Shown: piece by piece, positions 1 through 8,800 of the stretch
Numbering within the stretch: the first letter of the stretch is position 1
Layout of the letters: the number at the start of each line of letters is the position of its first letter
Assembly: GCF_000378385.1 (NCBI RefSeq)
Contig: NZ_KB899670.1
Coordinates: forward strand, 1-64,000
Origin: Paenibacillus daejeonensis DSM 15491
Lineage (GTDB): Bacteria > Bacillota > Bacilli > Paenibacillales > Paenibacillaceae
Direction: 5' to 3'
Length of the DNA stretch: 64,000 nt
Notes under the pieces: generated by a model
Database searches by the model: none
Seen by the model: the letters and a program-made list of their open reading frames with translations, nothing else
What the model was told of the DNA's origin: nothing
Made by a program: the position numbers and the translations under genes

Positions 1-174
1 ATGAACAGTCTGACCAATATGGACGCGGCGGAGAAGATCGTTTACCTAGAGGTGACAACCTACAACGAGCGTTTTGAGAGCCGCGTCATCCGTGGATTTA
101 ATGATGCTCTGGTGAAGGAGAAACTCCAGGCGCTCTTTGAGGAGCGTTATCCGACAAGGGAGGAGGAAACCTAA
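1..174 (+). CDS. 3' end of an unidentified small protein (possibly complete)
   Basis: Open from the first base (an in-frame ATG) to a TAA at 172-174, giving 57 residues. Because the frame is open at the window edge, the real start may lie upstream. The peptide is charged and soluble, with a C-terminal Glu/Arg-rich tail (LFEERYPTREEET) and no membrane segment. I do not recognise a family. No terminator-like hairpin with a T-run follows; the next 370 bases are non-coding. Confidence 0.4.
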   Translation: MNSLTNMDAAEKIVYLEVTTYNERFESRVIRGFNDALVKEKLQALFEERYPTREEET

Positions 175-486
175 ACCACCCTTCGGGCTCCCGCGCCTTC
201 GCTTGGGCTACACTCGTCTATCTATTTCAACACCTAATTACACGCCACTCGTTGGGAGTTGTTCCCTGCTTACACAAACTTCTTGACGCTACCCAATTTA
301 AGATGAAAGTGAGAAATTAGTTGTACTTTTGTCTTTAGGAGCTACCCCCACGTTCTCCCCCCAAGTAGACCCTTTCTCACTAAGTCGCGCCTAGCTTCAT
401 CACAGGTCCAGCGTACGCTTAACTACAGTTAAGCCGCCAAAAGAGCAAGTTGTCAGTTCAATGTGAATGACCTCTACTCGCTCAGG
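175..486. other. Non-coding interval with one copy of a dispersed repeat arm
   Basis: No convincing gene lies between the first ORF and the GNAT gene. The stretch holds a copy at 314-339 of a 'ttgtacttttgtctttagg' motif that recurs in the repeat cluster near 58.6 kb, and a perfect 7-2-7 palindrome CTTAACT-AC-AGTTAAG at 418-433. Nothing else in it is recognisable. Confidence 0.5.
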
Positions 487-516
487 TTGAACCCTGGCGT
501 CTCCTTATGACATAAT
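487..516 (+). promoter_or_regulatory. Sigma-A promoter of the GNAT gene
   Basis: TTGAAC at 487-492 and CATAAT at 511-516 are separated by 18 bases, about 30 bases upstream of the GTG start at 547. A ribosome site GAGGAAAG (528-535) lies between. Confidence 0.6.
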
Positions 517-546
517 ACCAGTATCTAGAGGAAAGCAGGTGCTCTT

Positions 547-1731
547 GTGGAGTTGCGAAATATAACCGCAGATGAAGTGGAGGCTAGTCTGGAGCTTGCG
601 ATGTATGCCTTTCAGTTCAAGCTCGATGAGAACGAACTGGAGCAAGCGAAAGCACGTGTCAATGTGGAAGAGGTCTGGGGTGTTTTTGAAGAAGGGCAAT
701 TGATTGCTCAGCTCACGCTGCTGCCGCTACAGACTTATATTGGAGGCAAATCGCTGGCTATGGGCGGGATTGCCGGTGTGTCGACTTGGCCGGAGCATCG
801 TCGTCAAGGTGCAGTAGCGCAACTGATGGTTCACTCGTTGAAGCATATGCGTAATCAGGGACAGACCATCTCCTTTCTGACCCCGTTCGCTTTCCAGTTT
901 TACCGCCGTTACGGATGGGAAATGTATGTGGAGTACAAAGCGTATACGATTGAGACGGAATTGTTGCCGCCTCGCAGTCCTGTTGATGGCACGGTCAAGA
1001 GATATAGCGAGTTGAATCAAAGCTTGGTGGATCGGATTGCTCCGGTCTATGAGCGTTACGCGAGCCGCTATAATGGCACTTTAGCTCGATCCGGTGACTG
1101 GTGGTTCCAATCGATATTTAAGCGCAATCAAGGGTATGTAGCGGTCTATACGGATGCTGAGAATCAAATAACTGGCTATCTGTTTTACAAAATTGATAAT
1201 CGCGAGTTCATCGTGCATGAAATGGTGTATCTGACTCCTGAAGCGCGCCAGGGCTTATGGAACTTCATAAGCAATCATGACTCCATGATCGAGCGTGTGC
1301 AATTGAAAGCGCCGTCGGATGATTCGCTGTCTTACTTGCTGTCGAATCCACGTTTTGAACAGAAGTTAATTCCTTATTTCATGGGGCGTATCGTGGATGT
1401 CGAATCCTTCTTGACGACCTATCCCTTTGCCCCAACGGTGGAGCAGGGGAACGTAACAATCGCGGTCACGGATGAGTATGCGCCTTGGAATGAGGGCGTG
1501 TATCAAATCGAGTTTAATGAAAACGGCCACGCTGTGACAAAATATAATCAGCCAAATGCAGTTGAGGCACAAATCAGCTGCTCGATCCAGTCCTTGTCTG
1601 CCATGATGATTGGATTCAAACGGCCGCTTGAGCTGAGGGAGTTGATGCAATTGCAAGGCGATCATCAAGCGATACAATTCCTAGAAGCGTGTATATCGGC
1701 CAAGACCACATACTTAATGGACTTCTTTTAA
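547..1731 (+). CDS. GNAT-family N-acetyltransferase, Eis-like
   Basis: 394 residues from a GTG start preceded by GAGGAAAG. The N-terminal GNAT fold shows the acetyl-CoA binding signature around residues 75-100 (GGIAGVSTWPEHRRQGAVAQ), followed by a second GNAT-like half (FYRRYGWEMYVEY) and a C-terminal segment resembling the sterol-carrier-like domain of Eis-type enzymes. Length (about 400) and the three-part layout fit the Eis family of enhanced-intracellular-survival acetyltransferases, which acetylate amine substrates such as aminoglycosides. The real substrate here cannot be read from sequence. It has its own promoter and stands alone just upstream of the ctsR operon, in the same direction. 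Confidence 0.85.
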   Translation: MELRNITADEVEASLELAMYAFQFKLDENELEQAKARVNVEEVWGVFEEGQLIAQLTLLPLQTYIGGKSLAMGGIAGVSTWPEHRRQGAVAQLMVHSLKHMRNQGQTISFLTPFAFQFYRRYGWEMYVEYKAYTIETELLPPRSPVDGTVKRYSELNQSLVDRIAPVYERYASRYNGTLARSGDWWFQSIFKRNQGYVAVYTDAENQITGYLFYKIDNREFIVHEMVYLTPEARQGLWNFISNHDSMIERVQLKAPSDDSLSYLLSNPRFEQKLIPYFMGRIVDVESFLTTYPFAPTVEQGNVTIAVTDEYAPWNEGVYQIEFNENGHAVTKYNQPNAVEAQISCSIQSLSAMMIGFKRPLELRELMQLQGDHQAIQFLEACISAKTTYLMDFF

Positions 1732-1752
1732 TGAAGGGTTGCTAAAGAACGC

Positions 1753-1815
1753 TTGACGTTTTTAGAAAATTGCGTATAATAAGGTTAAAGTCAAAGAAAG
1801 TCAAAGTCAATCAAA
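1753..1815 (+). promoter_or_regulatory. ctsR operon promoter with CtsR heptad boxes
   Basis: TTGACG (1753-1758) and TATAAT (1775-1780) are 16 bases apart. Immediately downstream are two direct heptads AGTCAAA (1789-1795 and 1799-1805) separated by GAA, the known CtsR operator layout (RGTCAAA-NAN-RGTCAAA), then a further partial copy GTCAATCAAA (1806-1815). The boxes span the expected transcription start, so CtsR binding should block initiation and autoregulate the operon. Confidence 0.9.
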
Positions 1816-1859
1816 GAAACGTTGTGCAGGTTGGTGAACGACTCTGGGAGGTTGGTGAT

Positions 1860-2321
1860 ATGCGCAACATTTCCGATACTCTGGAGCAATATCTGAAGCA
1901 ACTGTTGCAAGAGAGTGCCGAAGGGGCTGTCGAAATCCAGCGCAATGATCTGGCTGACCGGTTTTCATGCGTTCCCTCGCAGATCAATTATGTGATCAGC
2001 ACACGATTCACCCTTGAGAAGGGGTATTTGGTCGAAAGCAAGCGAGGCGGAGGCGGATATATCCGGATTCAGCGTGTAGAGTTGCCTTTGCTGAAGGCGA
2101 TTCAAGGTTACATTAACAGCACCATCGGAGACCGGGTGGATCAGGCAGCAGCAGAAGGGCTGATTTATCAGCTAAGAGAAGCGGATAGGATTTCATCCCG
2201 CGAGGCCAATCTGTTGAAAGCGGCTGTTTCCCGGGATGTTATCATCGTTGGGTTACCGCTCCGAGATGAAATTCGGGCTAAGATACTTAAGGCAATGCTT
2301 ATATCCTTGCTTGTGAAATAA
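1860..2321 (+). CDS. ctsR: CtsR, class III heat-shock repressor
   Basis: 153 residues, the usual CtsR length, starting at the ATG at 1860 behind GGGAGG (1846-1851). The frame stays open further upstream to 1770, but that extension would run through the operator. The winged-helix N-terminal half (DTLEQYLKQLL, SCVPSQINYVISTRF) and the conserved glycine-rich wing loop (SKRGGGGYIRIQRV, about residues 60-73) are clear. The C-terminal four-helix part is the dimerisation region controlled by McsB. CtsR represses clp genes at low temperature and is released on heat shock. It is first in the ctsR-mcsA-mcsB-clpC operon and carries its own operator. Confidence 0.97.
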   Translation: MRNISDTLEQYLKQLLQESAEGAVEIQRNDLADRFSCVPSQINYVISTRFTLEKGYLVESKRGGGGYIRIQRVELPLLKAIQGYINSTIGDRVDQAAAEGLIYQLREADRISSREANLLKAAVSRDVIIVGLPLRDEIRAKILKAMLISLLVK

Positions 2322-2351
2322 CGCAGGCGCGAGAGGAGGGAGGCAGCAACA

Positions 2352-2864
2352 ATGATTTGTCAGGAATGCGGAACCAAGCAAGCCACCTTGCATTTCACTA
2401 AGATCGTTAATGGTGAGAAAACGGAATTTCATATCTGTGAATCGTGCGCCCGTGAAAAAGGAGAAGGCATCCCTGGTACAGCCAACGGGTTCTCTATTCA
2501 CAGCCTGTTGTCTGGTTTGCTGGAATTTGAGCCCTCTGCAGGCCTGGGTCCCAAGCCTCAAACGATCCGCTGTGATGAATGCGGGTTGACTTATTCTCAA
2601 TTCCGCAAGATTGGACGCTTCGGCTGCAGCTCGTGTTACAAGCATTTCTCCGACCGTCTGGACCCGCTCTTCAAACGGGTACATGGCAACGCGAGTCACG
2701 TGGGCAAGATTCCCAAGCGCTCAGGTGGTCAGATCAAGTACAAGCGAGAGGTCGAGCAGCTCAAGAAGGAGCTTCACCAGCATATTGAGCAGGAGGAGTT
2801 CGAGCAAGCAGCCAGCATCCGGGACCAGATTCGGGAGCTAGAGAGTAAAATCACGGATTTGTAG
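2352..2864 (+). CDS. mcsA: McsA, zinc-finger activator of the McsB arginine kinase
   Basis: 170 residues. Two pairs of CxxC motifs near the N-terminus (CQECG at residue 3 and CESC near residue 30) and a second zinc cluster (CDEC near 75 and CSSC near 94) are followed by a C-terminal UVR coiled-coil domain (VEQLKKELHQHIEQEEFEQ). This is the known McsA architecture. McsA binds and stimulates McsB and modulates CtsR release. The gene lies 30 bases after ctsR with GAGGGAGG as ribosome site and is followed after 43 bases by mcsB. Confidence 0.96.
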   Translation: MICQECGTKQATLHFTKIVNGEKTEFHICESCAREKGEGIPGTANGFSIHSLLSGLLEFEPSAGLGPKPQTIRCDECGLTYSQFRKIGRFGCSSCYKHFSDRLDPLFKRVHGNASHVGKIPKRSGGQIKYKREVEQLKKELHQHIEQEEFEQAASIRDQIRELESKITDL

Positions 2865-2907
2865 ACGGACGCATATTATACGAAGCTTATGAGCAGGAGG
2901 GTTGGGA

Positions 2908-3972
2908 ATGGAAAAGCGGCGATTCGCCCAGGATGCCCTGAGCGAATGGATGAGAGAGGATGGCCCCGATTCGGAGATCGTGATCAGCAGCCGGATTCGC
3001 ATAGCTCGCAATCTGCGTCACCATCCGTTTCCGATGCTGGCGACCAACCAGCAATCACGCGAGGTCATGGAGCAATTGACCGAAGTGCCCCGCTCCGGCA
3101 AGCTGGATGAGCTAGGCGCCTTTGAGACCTTCGTCTTAAGCGATCTGAGCGAGCTTGAAAAGCGGGTGCTGGTGGAGAAACACTTGATTAGCCCCAATCT
3201 AGCTAATGAATCGCGTGGCGGGGCTTTGGTGCTGAGCGGCAGTGAGTCGGTTAGCATCATGATTAATGAAGAAGATCATCTACGCATCCAGTGCTTGTAC
3301 CCGGGATTTCAAATCCGGGAAGCATGGCAGCTGGCCAGCGAGATCGACGATATATTCGAGCAGGAAGTCGACTATGCCTTCAGTGAACGACGAGGCTATC
3401 TGACAAGCTGTCCAACCAATGTGGGCACAGGCATCCGGGCATCGATTATGATGCATCTGCCGGCACTGGTGCTGACACAGCAAATTAACAGAATTTTATC
3501 TGCAATTACCCAAGTTGGATTGGCGGTTAGAGGATTATACGGGGAAGGCAGCGAAGCTATAGGTAACCTGTTTCAAATCTCGAACCAAATTACTCTCGGT
3601 CAATCCGAGGATGAGATCATCGACAATCTGTACAGCGTCGCTAGGCAAATCATTGAGCATGAGAAGGCTGCACGGGAGCGGCTGATGGCGGAATCGCAGA
3701 TTCGCATCGAGGACCGCGTACAACGTTCATACGGCATTCTCTCCCACGCAACAATCATGGATTCCAAGGAAGCGGCTCAGCGATTGTCGGATGTGAGACT
3801 GGGGATTGACCTACAGCTGATTCAAAGTCTTTCTCCACAGGTAATGAATGAATTAATGGTACTTACACAGCCAGGCTTCCTGCAGCAAGTATTCAGTGAA
3901 CCATTGAATACCGAAGAACGGGATGTCCGGCGTGCTGAATTGATTAGACGATATTTATCTCCCAAAACCTAA
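2908..3972 (+). CDS. mcsB: McsB, protein arginine kinase
   Basis: 354 residues from the ATG at 2908, chosen because AGGAGG (2895-2900) sits seven bases upstream; an in-frame TTG at 2902 is too close to it. The protein belongs to the ATP:guanido phosphotransferase fold: nucleotide-binding segment IVISSRIRIARNLR near residue 27, and the second catalytic region LTSCPTNVGTGIRAS near 168 with the conserved cysteine. McsB phosphorylates arginines on CtsR and on damaged proteins, marking them for ClpC-ClpP degradation. It acts with McsA and ClpC, encoded on either side. Confidence 0.97.
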   Translation: MEKRRFAQDALSEWMREDGPDSEIVISSRIRIARNLRHHPFPMLATNQQSREVMEQLTEVPRSGKLDELGAFETFVLSDLSELEKRVLVEKHLISPNLANESRGGALVLSGSESVSIMINEEDHLRIQCLYPGFQIREAWQLASEIDDIFEQEVDYAFSERRGYLTSCPTNVGTGIRASIMMHLPALVLTQQINRILSAITQVGLAVRGLYGEGSEAIGNLFQISNQITLGQSEDEIIDNLYSVARQIIEHEKAARERLMAESQIRIEDRVQRSYGILSHATIMDSKEAAQRLSDVRLGIDLQLIQSLSPQVMNELMVLTQPGFLQQVFSEPLNTEERDVRRAELIRRYLSPKT

Positions 3973-3990
3973 GCACGGAGGTGTTTGAAC

Positions 3991-6438
3991 ATGATGTTCG
4001 GAAGATTTACGGAACGCGCACAAAAGGTACTTGCACTGGCTCAAGAAGAAGCCGTACGGCTGGGGCATAACAATATCGGTACAGAGCATATCCTGCTTGG
4101 TCTGATCCGCGAGGGGGAAGGCATTGCTGCCAAGGCTCTCATCGGTTTGGGACTGGGCTTGGAGAAAATCCAGGACGAGGTCGAATCTCTGATTGGCCGC
4201 GGACAGGAGCAGCCGACCAACATTGCTTACACGCCACGGGCGAAAAAAGTCATTGAGCTGTCGATGGACGAAGCCCGCAAGCTGGGTCATACGTATGTAG
4301 GGACAGAACATATCCTGCTCGGCTTGATTCGTGAAGGAGAAGGCGTAGCCGCACGTGTCCTCAATAACCTGGGGATCAGCCTGAACAAAGCTCGTCAACA
4401 AGTCCTTCAACTGCTGGGCAGCAGTGAAGCTGTATCTAGCAGCCATGGTACGCCTACTAATGTAAGCACGCCAACGCTGGATGGTCTGGCACGGGATCTC
4501 ACGGCAATTGCTCGTGATGGCAATCTCGATCCGGTCATTGGCCGCAGCAAGGAAATTGAGCGGGTCATTCAGGTATTGAGCCGCCGTACCAAGAACAACC
4601 CGGTCTTGATTGGTGAACCCGGCGTTGGTAAAACAGCCATCGCTGAAGGGCTGGCTCAGAAAATCATCGCCAATGAGATTCCAGAGACGCTGCGTGACAA
4701 GCGTGTCATGACGCTGGATATGGGATCGGTCGTAGCGGGTACCAAATACCGTGGTGAGTTCGAGGACCGACTCAAAAAGATCATGGACGAAATTCGTCAA
4801 GCGAATAACATCATCCTGTTTATCGATGAGCTGCATACGCTGATTGGCGCAGGCGGAGCGGAGGGAGCGATCGACGCTTCCAACATCCTCAAGCCTTCCC
4901 TGGCTCGTGGTGAGCTGCAGTGCATCGGTGCAACCACGCTGGATGAGTATCGCAAATACATCGAGAAAGACGCCGCGCTGGAGCGCCGGTTCCAACCGAT
5001 TACGGTGGATCAGCCTTCGCCGGAAGAGGCGGTACAGATCCTCCATGGATTGCGTGACCGTTATGAAGCCCATCACCGGGTCAAAATTACAGACGACGCC
5101 ATCGAGCAAGCAGTGAAGCTGTCGGATCGCTATATCACGGACCGCTTCCTGCCCGATAAAGCAATCGATCTGATCGATGAAGCCAGCTCCAAGGTAAGGT
5201 TGCACTCTTACACTGTACCGCCGAACCTGAAGCAATTGGAGAACCGTCTGGATGATATCCGGAAGGAAAAAGACTCCGCTGTACAAAGCCAAGAGTTCGA
5301 AAAGGCAGCGGCTCTGCGTGATACCGAGCAAAAAATCCGTGAAGAGCTGGATGTTACCAAAAATCAGTGGAAAGAAAAACAAGGCCGTACGGATTCAGAG
5401 GTTACGCCGGAGGACATCGCACAGGTGGTGGCCAGCTGGACTGGTATTCCGGTTAGCAAGCTCGCCGAGGAAGAGTCCGAACGTCTGCTGAAGATGGAAG
5501 AGATTCTCCACAGCCGTGTGATTGGTCAGAGCGAAGCGGTTAAGGCTGTATCCCGTGCTGTACGCCGTTCCCGTGCTGGACTGAAGGATCCGAAGCGTCC
5601 AATGGGCTCGTTCATCTTCCTGGGTCCTACAGGGGTCGGTAAAACCGAGCTGGCACGTGCGTTGGCCGAAGCGATGTTTGGAGAAGAGAATGCGGTCATC
5701 CGCATCGACATGTCGGAGTATATGGAGAAGCATTCGACATCCCGCCTGGTAGGCGCGCCTCCAGGATATGTCGGGTACGAGGAAGGCGGTCAGCTGACCG
5801 AGAAAGTACGCCGCAAGCCTTACTCTGTTGTCTTGCTTGATGAGATCGAGAAGGCGCATCCCGAGGTATTCAACATCCTGCTGCAAGTGCTGGAGGATGG
5901 CCGTCTAACCGATTCCAAAGGCCGCGTCGTTGACTTCCGCAATACGCTGATTATTATGACCTCTAACGTTGGGGCAGATCAGATTAAACGTAATTCGACA
6001 CTGGGCTTCACGGCCGTTCATGATGCAGGCCATGAATTCAGTCAGATGAAGGATAAAGTGCTGGGCGAGCTCAAGAAGAGCTTCCGTCCGGAGTTCCTCA
6101 ACCGGATTGACGATACGATCGTGTTCCACTCGTTGGAGCAAGAGCACATCAACGAGATCGTCTCGCTCATGTCCGAAGAGCTGCGTAAGCGTCTCTTGGA
6201 ACAAGAAGTAGCCTTCACCCTGACGGACTCGGCCAAGTCGTTCCTGGCTAAGGAAGGCTTCGATCCACAGTATGGTGCACGTCCGCTCCGTCGAGCGATC
6301 CAGAAGCATATTGAGGATCGGTTGTCGGAAGAGCTGCTGATGGGCAACATCTCCAAAGGCGACTCCCTGACGATCGACGAAAAAGACGGACAGTTGATCG
6401 TACTCAAGGAAAACGTGGAGCTCCAGCCGAAATCATAA
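3991..6438 (+). CDS. clpC: ClpC, AAA+ unfoldase of the ClpCP protease
   Basis: 815 residues from the ATG at 3991 ([11 protein letters not shown]), behind CGGAGGTG; a TTG six bases earlier is less likely. Layout: an N-domain with two Clp_N repeats ([19 protein letters not shown] and [19 protein letters not shown]), AAA-1 with Walker A GEPGVGKT, the M-domain with a UVR motif near residue 430, and AAA-2 with Walker [10 protein letters not shown], ending in the ClpB-type C-terminal domain. The M-domain marks it as ClpC rather than ClpA. It unfolds McsB-phosphorylated proteins for ClpP. Last gene of the CtsR operon, closed by a strong hairpin. Confidence 0.98.
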   Translation: MMFGRFTERAQKVLALAQEEAVRLGHNNIGTEHILLGLIREGEGIAAKALIGLGLGLEKIQDEVESLIGRGQEQPTNIAYTPRAKKVIELSMDEARKLGHTYVGTEHILLGLIREGEGVAARVLNNLGISLNKARQQVLQLLGSSEAVSSSHGTPTNVSTPTLDGLARDLTAIARDGNLDPVIGRSKEIERVIQVLSRRTKNNPVLIGEPGVGKTAIAEGLAQKIIANEIPETLRDKRVMTLDMGSVVAGTKYRGEFEDRLKKIMDEIRQANNIILFIDELHTLIGAGGAEGAIDASNILKPSLARGELQCIGATTLDEYRKYIEKDAALERRFQPITVDQPSPEEAVQILHGLRDRYEAHHRVKITDDAIEQAVKLSDRYITDRFLPDKAIDLIDEASSKVRLHSYTVPPNLKQLENRLDDIRKEKDSAVQSQEFEKAAALRDTEQKIREELDVTKNQWKEKQGRTDSEVTPEDIAQVVASWTGIPVSKLAEEESERLLKMEEILHSRVIGQSEAVKAVSRAVRRSRAGLKDPKRPMGSFIFLGPTGVGKTELARALAEAMFGEENAVIRIDMSEYMEKHSTSRLVGAPPGYVGYEEGGQLTEKVRRKPYSVVLLDEIEKAHPEVFNILLQVLEDGRLTDSKGRVVDFRNTLIIMTSNVGADQIKRNSTLGFTAVHDAGHEFSQMKDKVLGELKKSFRPEFLNRIDDTIVFHSLEQEHINEIVSLMSEELRKRLLEQEVAFTLTDSAKSFLAKEGFDPQYGARPLRRAIQKHIEDRLSEELLMGNISKGDSLTIDEKDGQLIVLKENVELQPKS

Positions 6439-6450
6439 ACTGACCGTAAA

Positions 6451-6490
6451 AAAAAACCTCTGGTTCTCCTAAGAGAATCAGAGGCTTTTA
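6451..6490. terminator. Bidirectional terminator between clpC and usp
   Basis: A 12-bp stem (CCTCTGGTTCTC with GAGAATCAGAGG, one G-T pair) and a CTAA loop at 6457-6484 is flanked by an A-run on the left and CTTTTAT on the right. It can end both the rightward clpC transcript and the leftward universal-stress-protein transcript. Confidence 0.9.
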
Positions 6491-6515
6491 TCTGTTGGAT
6501 AATGAATGCATGCCG

Positions 6516-6953
6516 TTACTTCAAAATATGAAGCGGAATATTCGAATGTTTGACAATGTAATTGCTCACGCTGCCCAGGAACATTTCCTTAATACCGCTA
6601 ATGCCTCGGCTGCCCAGAATAATGAGGTCGATTCCTTTCTCCTCCGCCATTTCAATAACCCGGCGTCCAGGGTCGCCTTGTAATACGGTTACTTCGGCCT
6701 GTACATCCGAAGCACTCAGAATGGATTGAGCCTCAGCTGCGAGGTTATCCGCTTCCTGAGCGATAGCGACTGAATTCTCCACCGGCGGGGGGATCATTGC
6801 TTCGCCAACGATCAGCATCGGGATGTCGAAGACATGGACCACTTCTAGCTTGGCGTTCCAGCTGCGGGCCATCTCAATTCCCGTCTTCAGCGCACGAATG
6901 GATTGCTCGGAGCCATCATAGGCCACGAGAAGATTATGATAAGCCATCCTCAT
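6516..6953 (-). CDS. Universal stress protein (UspA family)
   Basis: 145 residues. The fold is recognisable from the N-terminal strand LLVAYDGSEQS and the C-terminal ATP-binding loop GSRGISGIKEMFLGSVSNYI, matching the G-2x-G-9x-G-(S/T) pattern of ATP-binding UspA proteins. Cytoplasmic, no membrane segment. It converges on clpC with a shared terminator. The ATG at 6953 has a GGGGGT ribosome site four bases upstream; the ATG at 6947 is an alternative start. The role is likely stress protection, but no substrate can be named. Confidence 0.93.
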   Translation of the reverse strand: MRMAYHNLLVAYDGSEQSIRALKTGIEMARSWNAKLEVVHVFDIPMLIVGEAMIPPPVENSVAIAQEADNLAAEAQSILSASDVQAEVTVLQGDPGRRVIEMAEEKGIDLIILGSRGISGIKEMFLGSVSNYIVKHSNIPLHILK

Positions 6954-7060
6954 CTACCCCCAATTATGGTTGGATTCCATTGATTCTCTATATTACCCGT
7001 ACGCGTAACCCCTGAATCGGACATTCGATACCACTTCAAACCAAGAAGATATATAAATAA

Positions 7061-7087
7061 CAAAAAAACCACTCCGCGAGGAGTGGT
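7061..7087 (-). terminator. Terminator of the tRNA-Thr transcript
   Basis: Perfect 8-bp stem ACCACTCC/GGAGTGGT with a GCGA tetraloop at 7068-7087. On the minus strand it is followed by a run of seven T (A-run at 7062-7068). It lies 60 bases downstream of the tRNA. Confidence 0.9.
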
Positions 7088-7146
7088 CATTATGTATGGG
7101 TTGCGACACATGCATCATTAGGTGAACCGTTCTGAAGCAGTTTAAA

Positions 7147-7222
<76 letters not shown>

Positions 7223-7252
7223 AAGTAATTTATCTTGCGAACCCTAAGAAAG

Positions 7253-7282
7253 ATATTAGCATGGAAGTGTGGGAAGTGTCAA
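7253..7282 (-). promoter_or_regulatory. Promoter of tRNA-Thr
   Basis: Reading the minus strand, TTGACA (7282-7277) and TAATAT (7258-7253) are spaced by 18 bases, about 30 bases upstream of the tRNA 5' end. Confidence 0.8.
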
Positions 7283-7389
7283 CAGGTTTTTTTAAAATAA
7301 CTTGCATGCGCTTCGGTTGCTCACAGCCGGGCAAACATCATCATACACTAAAGCACAAGAAGCGTCTAAAAAATAGAGGAGGAATGAGT

Positions 7390-8109
7390 ATGCCGGCCAT
7401 TCCCAATTTTCCGCCGGAGCTGCTAGCTGAGCACCGGAACTGGCATCATGCGAGGCATCAAGTGAATACGAACAACCCGCCACCGGGCTATGGGCTGGAT
7501 TTCTTGCAGTTTCATCGTCAATATATTGCCAAGGCCCGGCAGTGGTATTTGCAACAAGGCTACGATCCCGGTCTTATCCAGCCGTGGGGTCTGCCGCCCG
7601 AGCAGATTCGTCGGTCGCCCTGCTACGATGTGGCAGCTGAGCAGCGAATTACGATGAACCCGCGCTCCTTTGCCAGTGCTGACGAATTAGGACGATTCAT
7701 TGAGGCGTCCGGTCTGCACAATTGCATTCATCAGCAGGCCGCTCTCTACTATAACGAGCCTGCGCTTAACGATCTGGATATTGCCCCAGGCAGTACCGTA
7801 TTCTATCAGATTCACGGTATGATTGACCGCTGGTACGCCGAATGGCTGGCCGCATCCGGAATGTCTGGCGCACCGGCCACGAGACTCCGGGAGCAGCGAG
7901 CTGATACACAGCCGTCTGCACCACAAAGCTCGCGAAGGCCAGCAGCCAGTCGACCTCCCGGACGGGGGAAGCGAAAAGCCAGTCCAAGCCGCAGCCAGAC
8001 AAAAAGAGGCCCCCTTGTGCATGGTCTGCTGGGAGCCAATAAGAAAAGCTCCAAGAAACCATTAGGCAGCAAGGGGCGCCGCAGAGTCCCCCAAAAGGGG
8101 CGGCATTAA
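7390..8109 (+). CDS. Small protein with tyrosinase-like histidine motifs and a basic tail
   Basis: 239 residues from the ATG at 7390, seven bases after AGGAGG (7377-7382); the ATG at 7384 is only one base from it. Residues 1-155 echo the type-3 copper (tyrosinase/hemocyanin) fold: FLQFHRQY near 38-45 resembles the CuA motif F-L-x-W-H-R-x-Y, HNCIH at 110-114 gives the CuB HxxxH pair, and FYQIHGMIDRWYAEW at 138-152 matches the last CuB histidine followed by D-R-L-W. The second CuA histidine is not at its usual spacing, although several histidines occur at 15-23. Residues 160-239 form a strongly basic, low-complexity tail (KRKASPSRSQTKRG, KGRRRVPQKGRH). No signal peptide. The family assignment is my inference; catalytic activity is uncertain. 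Converges on mscL. Confidence 0.55.
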   Translation: MPAIPNFPPELLAEHRNWHHARHQVNTNNPPPGYGLDFLQFHRQYIAKARQWYLQQGYDPGLIQPWGLPPEQIRRSPCYDVAAEQRITMNPRSFASADELGRFIEASGLHNCIHQQAALYYNEPALNDLDIAPGSTVFYQIHGMIDRWYAEWLAASGMSGAPATRLREQRADTQPSAPQSSRRPAASRPPGRGKRKASPSRSQTKRGPLVHGLLGANKKSSKKPLGSKGRRRVPQKGRH

Positions 8110-8119
8110 TGGCTGTACC

Positions 8120-8614
8120 CTAGGTTGTGGCACCCTTCTCGACAATCAAATGCGAGGTGCAGTGTCCGCAACGGGTTGCCTCGATTGGAATGTTGGATAG
8201 ACAGTAGGTGCATTTTTTCTCCGTAGGCGCGGCTGGGGGCTCTTCGGGAGCGTCCTGCTTGCGCCGCAGGGAATTGGCACCCTTGACGATCAGGAAGACA
8301 CATAGAGCCACAATCAGAAAATCAATGACGGTATTAATAAACTGCCCGTAAGCGACGACAGCATGCCCGGCTTGCTGAGCCTCTGCCAATGACATCGCGG
8401 GTTGACCGCTTAACCTAAATTCGTCATCGAGATTAATATAAAGGTCGGAGAAATTCATCCCTCCGAGCACTTTGCCAATTGGAGGCATAATCAGGTCATT
8501 GACGGCGGACGTAACAATTTTGCCAAAAGCCGCGCCAATGATAATTCCGACGGCAAGATCAATCACATTCCCTTTTACCGCGAACTCCTTAAATTCCTGA
8601 AAAATCTTTTTCAA
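8120..8614 (-). CDS. mscL: MscL, large-conductance mechanosensitive channel with C-terminal zinc ribbon
   Basis: 164 residues with a TTG start (minus strand 8614-8612) preceded by AAGGAG. Standard MscL features: an amphipathic N-terminal helix ([19 protein letters not shown]), TM1 [20 protein letters not shown], a periplasmic loop and TM2 ([19 protein letters not shown]). It opens under membrane tension during osmotic downshock. Unlike the basic 130-residue form, the C-terminus adds a proline-rich linker and a zinc-ribbon-like CTYC-x12-CGHC segment (about residues 136-154), known in some MscL homologues but of unclear role. Confidence 0.95.
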   Translation of the reverse strand: MKKIFQEFKEFAVKGNVIDLAVGIIIGAAFGKIVTSAVNDLIMPPIGKVLGGMNFSDLYINLDDEFRLSGQPAMSLAEAQQAGHAVVAYGQFINTVIDFLIVALCVFLIVKGANSLRRKQDAPEEPPAAPTEKKCTYCLSNIPIEATRCGHCTSHLIVEKGATT

Positions 8615-8800
8615 CTTCTCGTCTCCTTTCTGTACAAGCTCTGGAATAAGTATAACCGATTTAGGACGTTTTTTCAGGGTCTCCAGGCATCAAAAACAGT
8701 GTCGAGATTTGACGCAAAAAACCTTACTTAAAAAAGGATTTTATGGTAAAATGTCGAATTTTAACATCAGAATAGAAATAGCATGTGAATGAGGGACATC

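Noticed and set aside
3955-5382. 475-codon open frame on the minus strand inside clpC
   Set aside because: It lies fully antisense to clpC, has no ribosome site and no family pattern; it is a codon-bias shadow of a strongly conserved gene.
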